Notes under the pieces: model-generated
Seen by the model: only the letters and a program-made list of their open reading frames with translations
The model's database searches: none
Told to the model about the DNA's origin: nothing
Made by a program: the position numbers and the translations under genes
Part shown: in pieces, positions 7,452 to 16,877 of the stretch
Position numbering within the stretch: the first letter of the stretch is position 1
Layout: each line of letters starts with the position of its first letter
From: Blautia hominis
Lineage (GTDB): Bacteria > Bacillota > Clostridia > Lachnospirales > Lachnospiraceae
Assembly (NCBI GenBank): GCA_002270465.1
Contig: NQOF01000009.1
Span: forward strand, 108,043-172,042
DNA: 64,000 nt
Direction of reading: 5' to 3'

Positions 7452-8465
7452 ATGGGTTATTGTTACAAGACGCAGGATTTACGGCAAGTCTTTTCTGCTC
7501 TTACCGAAACTTATGACCTTTACGCTCCCAAACATTTTCCGAAAAAGGGAGCCTTTTCCGACACGGATCTGATCCACTATGACAGGATCACATCCCCTGA
7601 AGAGATCGTACTTGACAGGAAATCACGCTTCTCCCCCAAGGAGGTGCTGCTGCCCATTTCCCAGACCTTATTTTATTTCACAGAGGATAAGGTAACGGAA
7701 CCAAATCCCCCTAAAAAGGACGCCATTATCTTCCTGAGAAGCTGCGACCTTCACGCGATCCGCCGTCTGGACTACATGTATCTGGAAAACGGCCCCGAAG
7801 ATTCCTACTACAGACAGCTTCGTGACCATGTAAGATTCGCGCTCCTTGGCTGTTCCTCCTGCTTTGACTCCTGCTTCTGCGTGGATATGGGGACAAATAA
7901 AAACTCTGATTATGATTTCAGCCTGGATTTTGCGGACGAAACCTGGAAAATAGATGTAAAATGGGAAGAACAGAAAGAACTCTTCCAAAAATATGCGGTT
8001 TCTGAAGAAGCCGTCTCCCCCTCTTTTGTGACAGAGACAAAGACCCGCGTACATATTCCCGAAAATCTCACCGCCAAAGCAGCCAAAAGCTCCATTTGGA
8101 AAGAATATGACAGCCGCTGCATAAACTGCGGACGCTGTAATCTCTCATGTCCAACCTGCACCTGCTTCACCATGCAGGATCTGTTCTATACAGATAACGG
8201 CAAGGTGGGCGAACGACGCAGAGTGTGGGCCTCCTGTATGGTGGATGGCTACACCGATGTGGCAGGCGGAGGAAGTTACCGCAAAACCAACGGGGAACGT
8301 ATGCGCTTTAAAGTCATGCATAAGGCACTGGATTTCAAACAGAGAGCCGGCTATCAGATGTGTGTGGGCTGCGGACGCTGTGACGATGTCTGTCCGGAGT
8401 ACATTTCCTTCTCAAACTGTCTGAACCGTCTTTCTGATGCCATGAAGGAGGTGGAAGATTTATGA
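7452..8465 (+). CDS. asrA: Anaerobic sulfite reductase subunit A
   Basis: The 337-residue protein carries two ferredoxin-like [4Fe-4S] motifs near its C-terminus, CINCGRCNLSCPTCTC (about 220-235) and CVGCGRCDDVCPEY (about 302-315), behind a long N-terminal domain. That is the AsrA layout. AsrA passes electrons between the flavoprotein AsrB and the sirohaem subunit AsrC in NADH-dependent reduction of sulfite to sulfide in the cytosol. The start at 7452 is chosen because GAGGTGAAATT precedes it; an upstream in-frame ATG at 7416 lacks a site. It overlaps asrB by 4 bases (ATGA). It is a clear homologue of the flxB-like gene at 52.6-53.6 kb. Confidence 0.92.
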   Translation: MGYCYKTQDLRQVFSALTETYDLYAPKHFPKKGAFSDTDLIHYDRITSPEEIVLDRKSRFSPKEVLLPISQTLFYFTEDKVTEPNPPKKDAIIFLRSCDLHAIRRLDYMYLENGPEDSYYRQLRDHVRFALLGCSSCFDSCFCVDMGTNKNSDYDFSLDFADETWKIDVKWEEQKELFQKYAVSEEAVSPSFVTETKTRVHIPENLTAKAAKSSIWKEYDSRCINCGRCNLSCPTCTCFTMQDLFYTDNGKVGERRRVWASCMVDGYTDVAGGGSYRKTNGERMRFKVMHKALDFKQRAGYQMCVGCGRCDDVCPEYISFSNCLNRLSDAMKEVEDL

Positions 8466-9256
8466 TAAAAAATGAATATATCCCTTTTCGCTCTGAGATC
8501 AAAGAAGTGATCCGTCACACAGACATAGAGTACACCTTCCGCATGGAATACACCGGCGATGTAAGACCCGGCCAGTTCTTTGAGGTATCCATCCCCAAAT
8601 ACGGCGAGGCTCCCATCTCTGTCAGCGGCATAGGGGACGGCTTTGTGGATCTGACCATACGCCGTGTGGGTAAAGTCACAAATGAAGTATTTGAACAATA
8701 TGAAGGGGACACCCTGCTCCTGCGTGGTCCTTACGGAAATGGATTCGACCTGGAAATTTATAAGAATAAAGAGCTTGTCATCGTAGCAGGCGGTACCGGT
8801 GTGTCCCCGGTACGCGGCGTGATCGATCATTTTGCCCACAATCCCCAGACAGCAAAAAGTGTCACAGTCATTGCCGGTTTCAAATCCCCACACGACATTT
8901 TGTTCCGCCGGGATCTGAAGCTCTGGGAAGAAAATCTGAACCTGATTCTCACGGTTGACAGCCGGGAGGGTGATGAATCCTACAGAGAAGGGCTGGTAAC
9001 TGCCTATATCCCTGACCTGGAGTTCCGGAATATGGAGGACGCCTGTGCCATTGTAGTAGGCCCGCCTGCCATGATGCGTTTTTCCACCATGGCGCTTATG
9101 GACCGGGGATTAAAAGAAGAACAGATCTGGATCTCCCAGGAGCGCAAAATGTGCTGCGGCCTTGGAAAATGCGGCCACTGTAAGATCAATGATGTCTATG
9201 TATGTCTGGACGGTCCTGTCTTTAACTTTACCAAGGGCCGCCAGCTGTTGGATTAG
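8462..9256 (+). CDS. asrB: Anaerobic sulfite reductase subunit B (FAD/NAD-binding)
   Basis: The 264-residue product is a ferredoxin-NADP reductase-type flavoprotein: FAD-binding LRGPYGNGF (about 89-97), NAD-binding VIVAGGTGVSPVRG (about 106-119), a VVGPPAMM segment (about 196-203), and a C-terminal 2Fe-2S-type CCGLGKCGHCKI cluster motif (about 231-242). It takes electrons from NADH and gives them to AsrA. It lies between asrA (4-base overlap) and asrC (12-base gap). Its closest relative in the window is the flxA-like gene at 51.7-52.6 kb. Confidence 0.93.
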   Translation: MIKNEYIPFRSEIKEVIRHTDIEYTFRMEYTGDVRPGQFFEVSIPKYGEAPISVSGIGDGFVDLTIRRVGKVTNEVFEQYEGDTLLLRGPYGNGFDLEIYKNKELVIVAGGTGVSPVRGVIDHFAHNPQTAKSVTVIAGFKSPHDILFRRDLKLWEENLNLILTVDSREGDESYREGLVTAYIPDLEFRNMEDACAIVVGPPAMMRFSTMALMDRGLKEEQIWISQERKMCCGLGKCGHCKINDVYVCLDGPVFNFTKGRQLLD

Positions 9257-9268
9257 GAGGTGCAGGGA

Positions 9269-10237
9269 ATGGATGTCAATACAAAGGCTTTAAAGAAAAA
9301 TGCATTCCGCGTCACAAAAGAGCGCGGCAAAACAGCCTCCCGTGTCCGTGTGCCGGGCGGCCATATGGATGCCTGTTATCTGTCCATGATACAGGATATC
9401 GCAGAGAAGTACGGCAACGGAACGGTACACATTACCAACCGGCAGGGATTTGAGATCCCCGGCATAGACTATGCGGATATGCCCAAAGTCAATGAGATGC
9501 TTCAGCCCATTATAGAAGGGCTGGACATCAACCAGACTGACCCAGGCACAGGTTATCCTGCCTCCGGCACCAGAAATGTAAGTGCCTGCATTGGAAACCG
9601 TGTATGTCCTTACGCCTGCTACGACACCACCGCATTTGCACAGCGGATTGAAAAGGCCATCTTCCCCAATGATCTGCATTTCAAGATCGCTCTCACCGGA
9701 TGTCCCAATGACTGCGCCAAGGTCCGCATGCACGATTTCGGCATCATGGGCATGACGCTTCCCCGCCTGGACCCTGATCGGTGTGTAAACTGTGGTGCCT
9801 GCGTGAAATACTGCCGCCGCAAATCCGTGGAGGCTCTGGAGACCGTAAACTACCGCCCAAAGAGAAACGAAGAAAAATGTATCGGCTGCGGCGAATGTGT
9901 CCTGAACTGCCCTGCTTCCGCATGGACCAGGGACGAAAAGAAATATTACCGCCTCACACTTCTCGGACGAACCGGAAAGAGAAACCCGCGTCTGGGCGAA
10001 GACTTCATCAAATGGGCGGATGAGGACAGTATAATTAAGATCATCCTGAATACCTACAAATACGTGGAACACTATATCGACCGCTCCGCACCGGGCGGCA
10101 AGGAACACATTGGCTATATTGTGGACCGCACCGGATTTGAGGAGTTTAAAAAATGGGCGCTTGACGGCGTGGAACTGCCGGAAATCGCAGAGGTCACCAC
10201 ACCTATGTATTGGAAAGGCGTCCACTATACAAAATAA
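9269..10237 (+). CDS. asrC: Anaerobic sulfite reductase subunit C (sirohaem/Fe-S)
   Basis: The 322-residue catalytic subunit has the sirohaem-[4Fe-4S] ligand motifs CIGNRVCPYAC (about 111-121) and GCPNDCAKV (about 148-156), followed by an inserted pair of ferredoxin [4Fe-4S] motifs, CVNCGACVKYC (about 172-182) and CIGCGECVLNC (about 208-218). It reduces sulfite by six electrons to sulfide. The ATG at 9269 sits at proper distance from AGGAGG (9255-9260); the GTG at 9260 overlaps that site and is rejected. It completes a textbook asrABC operon that ends in a terminator at about 10311-10352. Confidence 0.94.
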   Translation: MDVNTKALKKNAFRVTKERGKTASRVRVPGGHMDACYLSMIQDIAEKYGNGTVHITNRQGFEIPGIDYADMPKVNEMLQPIIEGLDINQTDPGTGYPASGTRNVSACIGNRVCPYACYDTTAFAQRIEKAIFPNDLHFKIALTGCPNDCAKVRMHDFGIMGMTLPRLDPDRCVNCGACVKYCRRKSVEALETVNYRPKRNEEKCIGCGECVLNCPASAWTRDEKKYYRLTLLGRTGKRNPRLGEDFIKWADEDSIIKIILNTYKYVEHYIDRSAPGGKEHIGYIVDRTGFEEFKKWALDGVELPEIAEVTTPMYWKGVHYTK

Positions 10238-10310
10238 CATCCTGCACGGCATAAACCGGGAGGCAGACAACAGTAAGTCTCTTTGCAAAGCTCCTGTTGT
10301 CAGAAAAAGA

Positions 10311-10352
10311 AACAGCACAGTGAATCGCCTCCGCAGTTCTCTGTGCTGTTTT
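10311..10352. terminator. Bidirectional terminator between asrC and the aldo-keto reductase
   Basis: AACAGCACAG (10311-10320) and CTGTGCTGTT (10341-10350) form a 10-bp stem followed by TTTTCTATG on the plus strand; on the minus strand it is followed by TTTCTTTTTCTG. The two genes converge here, so one hairpin can serve both. A smaller GACAACAG/CTGTTGTC pair lies just upstream (about 10266-10301). Confidence 0.78.
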
Positions 10353-10360
10353 CTATGCTT

Positions 10361-11374
10361 CTATTTTGTAATGTTTCCGTCCATATCCCACAGATCTTCC
10401 CATCCCTTTGCACCGGCCCAGAGAAATACCTGGCCTTTTACCAAACGGCAGTTCTTGTCGGCAAGACGGATCTTCTCCATCTCCTCATCTGTGAGCGGGT
10501 CCTCAGTGATGCATTTCAGATTGCTGATATACTGGGGTTCCTTCACAGAGAAGGGGATTGGCACCTGTCCCCGCTGCACAGCCCATTTCAGGCACACGAC
10601 TGCCGGGTGTATCCCGTGTGCTTCCGCGATCTCCAGGATTTCCGGCATCTGGGTATCCGCAACATCCTCAGAGGTCCTGTCACGCTCCGGGCGTGAAGGG
10701 GAGCCAATGGGACAGTAGCCGATTGGCACGATATTGTGTTTTTGCACGTAATCAAACAATTCCGGCTGCTGAAAGCCCGGATGAAGCTCCATCTCAATGG
10801 CTGCAGGCTGGATCTTGCAGAGGGGAAGCACTGCTTCCAGCTTCGGTATGGTCATATTAGACATGCCGATGTGGCGCACAAGCCCCTCCTCCAAAAGCTG
10901 CTCGCACTGTCTCCACACACCCATGAACTCCTCTATGGAAAAGGGTTTGGAATCCGGGTTCCTGGAATCCCCGTCACACCCCGGTGCATGATAATTGGGA
11001 AACGGCCAGTGTACAAAGTACAGATCCAGATAGGAAAGACCCAGATCCGCAAGGCTCTGCTTACAGGATGCTATGACCTCCCCATCCCCGTGCATGTCAT
11101 TCCACACTTTTCCGGTGATAAACAGTTCCTCTCTCTTTACAACCTGATCTTCAAAGAGCCTCCCAAGGACAGCGCCGATTTCTTTCTCGTTCTGGTAAAC
11201 GGAAGCGCAGTCTATGAGGCGGTATCCGCTTTCGACGGCACCATATACGGCGTCAGATACTTGCTTTGCAGAATATTTATCAGAGCCAAAGGTACCGATA
11301 CCCATAGCGGGCATTCTGGCTCCTGTATATAAAGTTTTGTATGGCACTATTGCCGGGTCTACTCCTTTTGCCAT
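10361..11374 (-). CDS. Aldo/keto reductase
   Basis: The 337-residue protein has the AKR (beta/alpha)8 signature and catalytic tetrad: Asp and Tyr in IDCASVYQNE (about 55-64), Lys in ITGKVW and His in YFVHWPF. It reduces sugar or other carbonyls with NAD(P)H. The start at 11374 is chosen because AGGTAGG precedes it. The gene begins 7 bases after the stop of the zinc alcohol dehydrogenase, so the pair is co-transcribed from the promoter at about 12524. The substrate is unknown. Lying downstream of the glycan locus, the pair may recycle NAD(P) or handle a sugar-derived aldehyde/ketone. Confidence 0.88.
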   Translation of the reverse strand: MAKGVDPAIVPYKTLYTGARMPAMGIGTFGSDKYSAKQVSDAVYGAVESGYRLIDCASVYQNEKEIGAVLGRLFEDQVVKREELFITGKVWNDMHGDGEVIASCKQSLADLGLSYLDLYFVHWPFPNYHAPGCDGDSRNPDSKPFSIEEFMGVWRQCEQLLEEGLVRHIGMSNMTIPKLEAVLPLCKIQPAAIEMELHPGFQQPELFDYVQKHNIVPIGYCPIGSPSRPERDRTSEDVADTQMPEILEIAEAHGIHPAVVCLKWAVQRGQVPIPFSVKEPQYISNLKCITEDPLTDEEMEKIRLADKNCRLVKGQVFLWAGAKGWEDLWDMDGNITK

Positions 11375-11381
11375 AATAAAC

Positions 11382-12464
11382 CTACCTTTCATCCTGGTCG
11401 CCGAAAATAACCGCAACCTTGCCGCACTGTCCGCCTGCCATCAGCTTATAAGCCTCCCCGGCTCTCTCAATGGAAAATTCATCTGTGATCAGGTCCTCCG
11501 GATGGATATTCCAGCGCACCAGACGCTCCACCAGTTCTTCCATCCTCCACAGACTTGTCACCCAGGAACCGTAAATGGTCTTCTGTCCGTGTATAATATC
11601 CGGGCTGGGATTGAAGGTACAAGTTCCGCCCTCTCCCACAAATGCAATTTTGCCCCACTCTCTTGTGGCACGGATGGCAAGCTGACGGCCTGCATCATTG
11701 GCGCTGGCATCAATGGCCCGCTCCACGCCATGGCCTCCGGTCACTTCCAGAATCTCATCCAGGGTGTTCTCGCCTGGTTTAAATACATGGTCCACAAGCC
11801 CCAATTTTTTAGCCAGATCAATGCGGTACTCATTCATTTCCACGCCGATCAATTTATTCGCCCCCAGCGCTTTGGCAAGCATAAGGGCCGCCAGTCCTAC
11901 CGGGCCAAGCCCTGTGACCAAAACCGCATCATTTCCGCTGATACCGATCTTTTCAATGGCCTCATAAACCGTACCGAATCCGCAGGCCACCTGTGCACCG
12001 TCCTTGTATGTAAGCTCATCCGGAAGTGCGATCAGGTCTTTCTCCTCTGCCAGTATGTACGGAGCCATGCCGCCGTTTCTCTGCCAGCCGTATGCCTGGC
12101 GGAATCTGCTTTTACAGGAGATATAATATCCTCTGCGGCAGTCATTGCACACTCCGCACCCTGAAATGTGATACACGATCACTCTGTCGCCTTTTTTGAA
12201 TCTGCGGAGGCCTTCGCCTTCCTCCACGATCACACCGCAGGGTTCATGGCCTGCCACCATGCCCGGAATATATCCCTCAGGTCCTTTTCCCACGTGTTCC
12301 CTGTAAATGCAGCGGATGTCACTGCCGCAGATCGTAGTTGCCTTTGTCTGGATCAGCACCTGTCCATGGCCCGGTTTCGGCACATCAAACTCTTTCATTT
12401 CAACCGAGCTGTTCCCCGGAAGTATCGCACCTGCCATTTTTTTCGGAAGCATTTTCACTGCCAT
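11382..12464 (-). CDS. Zinc-dependent alcohol/polyol dehydrogenase (MDR family)
   Basis: The 360-residue protein has catalytic-zinc Cys in TICGSDIRC (about 45-53), GHEPCG (about 72-77), the structural-zinc cysteines in GCGVCNDCRRGYYISC (about 101-116) and a Rossmann motif TGLGPVGLAAL (about 184-194). It is a tetrameric-type medium-chain dehydrogenase acting on an alcohol, polyol or sugar with NAD(H). It is the first gene of a two-gene unit with the aldo/keto reductase. RBS GGGAGG precedes the ATG and an extended -10 promoter lies about 60 bases upstream. The substrate cannot be named from sequence. Confidence 0.88.
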   Translation of the reverse strand: MAVKMLPKKMAGAILPGNSSVEMKEFDVPKPGHGQVLIQTKATTICGSDIRCIYREHVGKGPEGYIPGMVAGHEPCGVIVEEGEGLRRFKKGDRVIVYHISGCGVCNDCRRGYYISCKSRFRQAYGWQRNGGMAPYILAEEKDLIALPDELTYKDGAQVACGFGTVYEAIEKIGISGNDAVLVTGLGPVGLAALMLAKALGANKLIGVEMNEYRIDLAKKLGLVDHVFKPGENTLDEILEVTGGHGVERAIDASANDAGRQLAIRATREWGKIAFVGEGGTCTFNPSPDIIHGQKTIYGSWVTSLWRMEELVERLVRWNIHPEDLITDEFSIERAGEAYKLMAGGQCGKVAVIFGDQDER

Positions 12465-12523
12465 AATCGTTATCCTCCCAATCCTTCAATTCCAGCGTTT
12501 TCTGCTGTTTTTTATTTGTCCTT

Positions 12524-12532
12524 ATTATACCA
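12524..12532 (-). promoter_or_regulatory. Extended -10 promoter of the dehydrogenase pair
   Basis: On the minus strand TGGTATAAT is a perfect TGnTATAAT extended -10 element, about 55 bases before the dehydrogenase start. No good -35 is seen 17 bases upstream, as is usual for extended -10 promoters. The leader includes a small CAGC/GCTG hairpin. Confidence 0.6.
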
Positions 12533-12600
12533 TTCTGTCTGCAGGTTATTAGAGATATCTGCGACACCTTGAAATCTATCATGTCGTGTTTTCGTATATT

Positions 12601-15270
12601 TTACAGATTCCCAAATCCGTGCTGTTCTCCTCTCCGGAAAAGGATACGGTAAGTGCCTGACCCGGCTTCTGCCTCCATATAGCCACTTTTCTGTACAAAG
12701 GAAAGGCTGTCCGCCTCCAGAACCTCTTCTGCCTCGTCCAAACGCACGCTGGCAGTGGTATTGGCAGGGATCCTGACTGTTAGTATGACCTTGTCCTCCT
12801 CCGTTTCCCAGCGCACACCCTCCTCCCCATAGATGGAATGATAAGTACCGTCCACGAACTGCAGGCCGCCGCCTATGCGCGGATAAAAAACAGCATGTTT
12901 GAACCCTGTGCAGGCTTCATCAGCCTCAATACCGGCCATGACCCGGTACATCCATTCTCCGATGGCGCCGTAAGCATAATGGTTAAAGGAATTCATGCCG
13001 GGGCTCCACATGGAACCGTCGGGCTTAATGCCGTCCCAGTGTTCCCAGACCGTAGTGGCACCCATTTTCACCTGATACAGCCAGGAGGGGAAATCCTCCT
13101 TCAGAAGCAGATCATAAGCCTCTTTTACACACCCATTCTGACTGAGGGCATGACAGAAATACGGTGTACCCACAAAACCGGTGACCAGATGCCCGTTTTC
13201 CTTATCCAGGAGCCGTTTCAGTCCCGCCACAGTCTTCTTCACATATGCCTGCGGTACCAGTTTGAAATACAAGGCAACAATATGGGCTGTCTGTGTCTGG
13301 GCTGTCATGGTTCCGTCATCCTTAAAAAATGTCCTCTGGAATTTTTCTACAATATGGCTGTACAGCTTTTCATATTCCCGGGCAGTCTCCTCTTTCCCAA
13401 GGACTCTTGCCATCTTTGCAAAAAGTCCGGTGGAATACGCATAATATGCCGTACAAGTCAGGTCATTGGGCGTGGCGCCGAAATAGCTCCCCTCCTCCGC
13501 GTCCAGGGCAACCCAATCCCCAAACTGCAGTTTATAATTCCAGATATGATCTTCCGAATGACACCTCAAGAAATCGATCCAAGCTTTCATACTGCTGTAC
13601 TGCCTCTCTAAAATGGCCTTATCCCCATACATGAGATATAAAGTCCAGGGATTGATCACTGCCACGTCCGCCCAGGCTGCTGCGGAATGAGGGCCCTGTC
13701 TCAGAAGCCAGTTTCCGTCCGTACGGCCCTCTTCTATATTGGGCACCACATGGGGCACGCCCCCTTCCGGTGTCTGGTCCGCCTCCACATCTCTGAGCCA
13801 CTTTTTATAAAAGGTGTAGGTATTCATAAGATAGCAGGCGGTACGGCAGAAAATCTGTGCATCCCCTGTCCATCCCAGGCGCTCGTCTCTCTGGGGACAG
13901 TCTGTGGGCACATCCAGAAAATTCCCCTTCAGCCCCCACAGGTAATTGTGGTGAAGCTGATTTAAAAGCGGATGGGAACAGGTTATGTTTCCTGTCCTCT
14001 CCATCTCTGAATGCAGGGTACAGGCCGTAAAATCTTCTTTCTCTGCCTCTCCGGGCCAGGAGACGATCTTTGCATACTGAAAGCCCATATAAGTAAAATG
14101 AGGATGGTAAGTGACGGTTCCCTCTCTGGCAAATGTATATTTCATGGAAGCCTTTGCATGCCGCAGATTATCCAGATATACGTTCCCTTCATGATCCAGC
14201 ACCTCAAAACAGTGCAGCTCGATCACGTCTCCCGGTTTTCCGTATGCAGTCACCCGGATGCGTCCTGCCAGGTTCTGGCCGAAATCAATGACCAGTTCCC
14301 CTTTCGGTGTTCTGAAGATCCGCTTTGCAGGCAGTTCATCCATTACCCGGACCCTGGAACCGCTCTGTGCCCGGAGAACTCCTGTATCAAAGGGTACCAG
14401 TACCACATCTCTCCATTCTCCCTGTGGGGCTGCATCCACGGCCCAGTCTGGGATTTCTTTCGCCGCATCATAAATTTCGCCGTTGTAAATATCCGCAAAC
14501 ACAACCGGAGCGTCACAACCCTTCCAGGATGGGCCGGTGCACACTGTCTCTGTACTTCCGTCCTCATACCGGATATATATCTGCATGGCAAATCCGGTTT
14601 TGCTGCCATAGTTGTTTCTGGCACGTGTAAGACCCATAATTCCCTTATACCATCCGGCGCCCAGCATAGCCCCTGCCACATTTATGCCTTCTTTCAGAGC
14701 AGAAGCCACATCATAGGTCTGATACAGCAGATGTCTGCGGTAGGAGGTCCAGCCCGGTGTCATCTCGTCTTCCCCCACCTTCTCCCCGTTCAGATAAAAG
14801 TTATAAAGACCAAGGGCAGTGGTAAATGCGTAGGCTTCCCTTACTTTTCCCTTTACCCGGAAAGTTCCCCTTACATATGTGCCTTTTGACTCCTCTTTAT
14901 AGGAATCATCCGTCTCCCCGGAGACAAACGGAGCCTTAAGACCCTCATCCAAAAGAGATGTGACAAACCAGGCCGTTTCACTCCATCCTGTCTCCTCTTC
15001 TGCTGTCCATACCCGGACGCGGACAAAATATTTAGATGCCGGCATGATCTCTGTATCCTTAACAAAAATATGCGCTGATTCACGGTCCTGTATTTGCCCG
15101 CTGTCATATATAAGTTCCGAAAATGCCCGGTCCGCTGCGATCTGCAGTCTGTAGCTTGTCTGCACCACATTTCTTCTGTCACTTTCCAGTTCCCATCCAA
15201 ACTGCGGCATAGCCTCCACGCCCACCGGATTGACCTGATAATCCATATGTATCTTTTTTACTTTCAGCAT
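12601..15270 (-). CDS. Alpha-L-rhamnosidase, GH78
   Basis: The 889-residue protein follows the GH78 plan: N-terminal beta-sandwich domains (to about 330), an (alpha/alpha)6 barrel and a C-terminal beta-domain. The catalytic region shows DCPQRDERLGWTGDAQ (about residues 465-480), with the general-acid Glu in RDERLGW, and a later WEHWDG and FNHYAYGAIGEWMY. It releases terminal L-rhamnose by inversion. There is no signal peptide, so it works in the cytosol on imported oligosaccharides. The start at 15270 has AAAGGAGTC before it. It lies 107 bases after the FGGY kinase gene and is the last gene of the metabolic unit. The aglycone and linkage are unknown. Confidence 0.9.
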   Translation of the reverse strand: MLKVKKIHMDYQVNPVGVEAMPQFGWELESDRRNVVQTSYRLQIAADRAFSELIYDSGQIQDRESAHIFVKDTEIMPASKYFVRVRVWTAEEETGWSETAWFVTSLLDEGLKAPFVSGETDDSYKEESKGTYVRGTFRVKGKVREAYAFTTALGLYNFYLNGEKVGEDEMTPGWTSYRRHLLYQTYDVASALKEGINVAGAMLGAGWYKGIMGLTRARNNYGSKTGFAMQIYIRYEDGSTETVCTGPSWKGCDAPVVFADIYNGEIYDAAKEIPDWAVDAAPQGEWRDVVLVPFDTGVLRAQSGSRVRVMDELPAKRIFRTPKGELVIDFGQNLAGRIRVTAYGKPGDVIELHCFEVLDHEGNVYLDNLRHAKASMKYTFAREGTVTYHPHFTYMGFQYAKIVSWPGEAEKEDFTACTLHSEMERTGNITCSHPLLNQLHHNYLWGLKGNFLDVPTDCPQRDERLGWTGDAQIFCRTACYLMNTYTFYKKWLRDVEADQTPEGGVPHVVPNIEEGRTDGNWLLRQGPHSAAAWADVAVINPWTLYLMYGDKAILERQYSSMKAWIDFLRCHSEDHIWNYKLQFGDWVALDAEEGSYFGATPNDLTCTAYYAYSTGLFAKMARVLGKEETAREYEKLYSHIVEKFQRTFFKDDGTMTAQTQTAHIVALYFKLVPQAYVKKTVAGLKRLLDKENGHLVTGFVGTPYFCHALSQNGCVKEAYDLLLKEDFPSWLYQVKMGATTVWEHWDGIKPDGSMWSPGMNSFNHYAYGAIGEWMYRVMAGIEADEACTGFKHAVFYPRIGGGLQFVDGTYHSIYGEEGVRWETEEDKVILTVRIPANTTASVRLDEAEEVLEADSLSFVQKSGYMEAEAGSGTYRILFRRGEQHGFGNL

Positions 15271-15377
15271 TCTGACTCCTTTTCTATCCTGAATATACAG
15301 TAATGTCCCGTCCATTCACAGTCTCGGGCAAAAATCCATGCAGGACCACAGCGCCGTACCCGGCTGCCCTCCAAGCG

Positions 15378-16877
15378 TCATCCATCCTCTGTATTACTTT
15401 TCAGAAGCATAGACAGGGCATCCTGCCATCCTCTGTATTTTCTTTCCCGCTCGGCCCCTGACATCACAGGTGTATAAAACGTGCCGTGTTTTCCTTCAAA
15501 AAGCATCTCTTTTTTGTAGATCCCGCACCCCAGTCCGGCAGCATAAGCCGCCCCGATTCCGGACAGCTCCTCGGCATCCGGCACATAAACGGTGCTGCCC
15601 AGAATATCACTTTGAAACTGCATCAGCCATTTATTGTTGGTGGGCCCGCCGTCAACACGCAGTTCTATACGGGGAACCTCCCCCGCCTTTTTCATAAGAG
15701 ACACCACATCCGCGATCTGATATGCAATACTTTCAAGCCCTGCCTTGACCAGCTCGGCCTTTCCTGTTGTACGGCTCATGCCGCAGAAGGCAGCCGACAC
15801 GTCGCTTCTAAAGTAGGGCGCCCCAAGTCCGGTAAATGCAGGCACAAGATATGTCTTATCCGCCGGATTGGCTTCACGGGCCAGGGTTTCCGACTCCCCC
15901 GGGGCAGTCAACAGGCCAATCCTGTCCTTCATCCAGGTGATCACGGCACCTGTATAATTGATATTTCCTTCCAGTACATACCGGACCTCCCCCTCTGTCT
16001 TCCAGGCAAGGGAGGTCACAACTCCCAAATCCGAAAATACGGGCTTTTCCCCGATATTCATCATAATAGAAGATCCGGTGCCGTAGGTGGTTTTCATCAT
16101 CCCCCGCCGCAGACACCCCTGTCCGAACAATGCTCCGTGGGAATCTCCCAGAACACCGTGTATGGGCACTGCATGGGGTAAGAGTCCTTCAAAGTCTGTC
16201 TCTCCGAAGAAACCGTCGGAATCTGTGACCTGCGCCATACACGCCTTTGGTATCCCGAAATAAGCCAGAAGTTCTTCATCCCACGCAAGGGTGGTAATAT
16301 TAAAAAGCTGTGTTCTGGATGCGTTGGAGTAATCTGTCCTGAATTCTTTTCCTTTGGTCAGGCGGTATATAAGCCAGGAATCCACTGTGCCGCAGCAGAT
16401 ATTTCCCCGTTCGGCCTCCGTTCTGACACCCGGAACTTGTTCCAGGATCCAGGCCAGCTTGGCTGCGGAAAAATAGGGTGATAAAAGCAGCCCGGTCCGC
16501 TTCCTGACCTCTTCTGAGACGCCGCTTTTTTCCAGCCTCTTACAGATGCCTTCTCCTCTGGCGCACTGCCATACAATTGCGTTATATACAGGTTTTCCTG
16601 TGTGACGGTTCCAGGCAAGCGCTGTCTCCCTCTGGCTGCTGATACCCACACAGGCAATCTTTCCCCTGTCTATCCTGCTTTGTTCCAACAAATCTTTTAC
16701 AGTCTTCAGGGTATTTTGGTAGATTTCCACCGGATCATGCTCCACCCACCCTTTCTCATCTATAAGCTGGGCGTGGCATTTATCCGTGCGCAGAAGCAAA
16801 TCTCCCCGGCCGTCAAACAGCATGGCCTTAGTGCCCTGGGTACTCTGGTCTATTCCGATACAATATGTTTGCTTCAT
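15378..16877 (-). CDS. FGGY-family carbohydrate kinase (glycerol-kinase-like)
   Basis: The 499-residue kinase has GIDQSTQGTKAMLFD at residues 8-22 (ATP phosphate-1 motif), SSQRETALAWNRHTGKPVYN, TYGTGSSIMMNIG (phosphate-2 region) and VPAFTGLGAPYF, most like glycerol kinases. It phosphorylates a ketose, polyol or triose. It overlaps the transketolase subunit by 4 bases (ATGA). Its context (isomerase and split transketolase) makes a ketose kinase the better guess: the same trio is known for D-apulose catabolism. A glycerol or dihydroxyacetone kinase role is also possible, because a transketolase acting on apulose-4-phosphate releases dihydroxyacetone. Confidence 0.85.
   Translation of the reverse strand: MKQTYCIGIDQSTQGTKAMLFDGRGDLLLRTDKCHAQLIDEKGWVEHDPVEIYQNTLKTVKDLLEQSRIDRGKIACVGISSQRETALAWNRHTGKPVYNAIVWQCARGEGICKRLEKSGVSEEVRKRTGLLLSPYFSAAKLAWILEQVPGVRTEAERGNICCGTVDSWLIYRLTKGKEFRTDYSNASRTQLFNITTLAWDEELLAYFGIPKACMAQVTDSDGFFGETDFEGLLPHAVPIHGVLGDSHGALFGQGCLRRGMMKTTYGTGSSIMMNIGEKPVFSDLGVVTSLAWKTEGEVRYVLEGNINYTGAVITWMKDRIGLLTAPGESETLAREANPADKTYLVPAFTGLGAPYFRSDVSAAFCGMSRTTGKAELVKAGLESIAYQIADVVSLMKKAGEVPRIELRVDGGPTNNKWLMQFQSDILGSTVYVPDAEELSGIGAAYAAGLGCGIYKKEMLFEGKHGTFYTPVMSGAERERKYRGWQDALSMLLKSNTEDG

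Noticed and set aside
9290-10318. Long minus-strand reading frame (342 codons) opposite asrC
   Set aside because: It is antisense to a certain sirohaem reductase with all ligand motifs, has no RBS, and its translation shows no domain.
12838-13611. Plus-strand frame of 257 codons inside the GH78 gene
   Set aside because: Antisense to the conserved rhamnosidase coding sequence, without RBS or domain.
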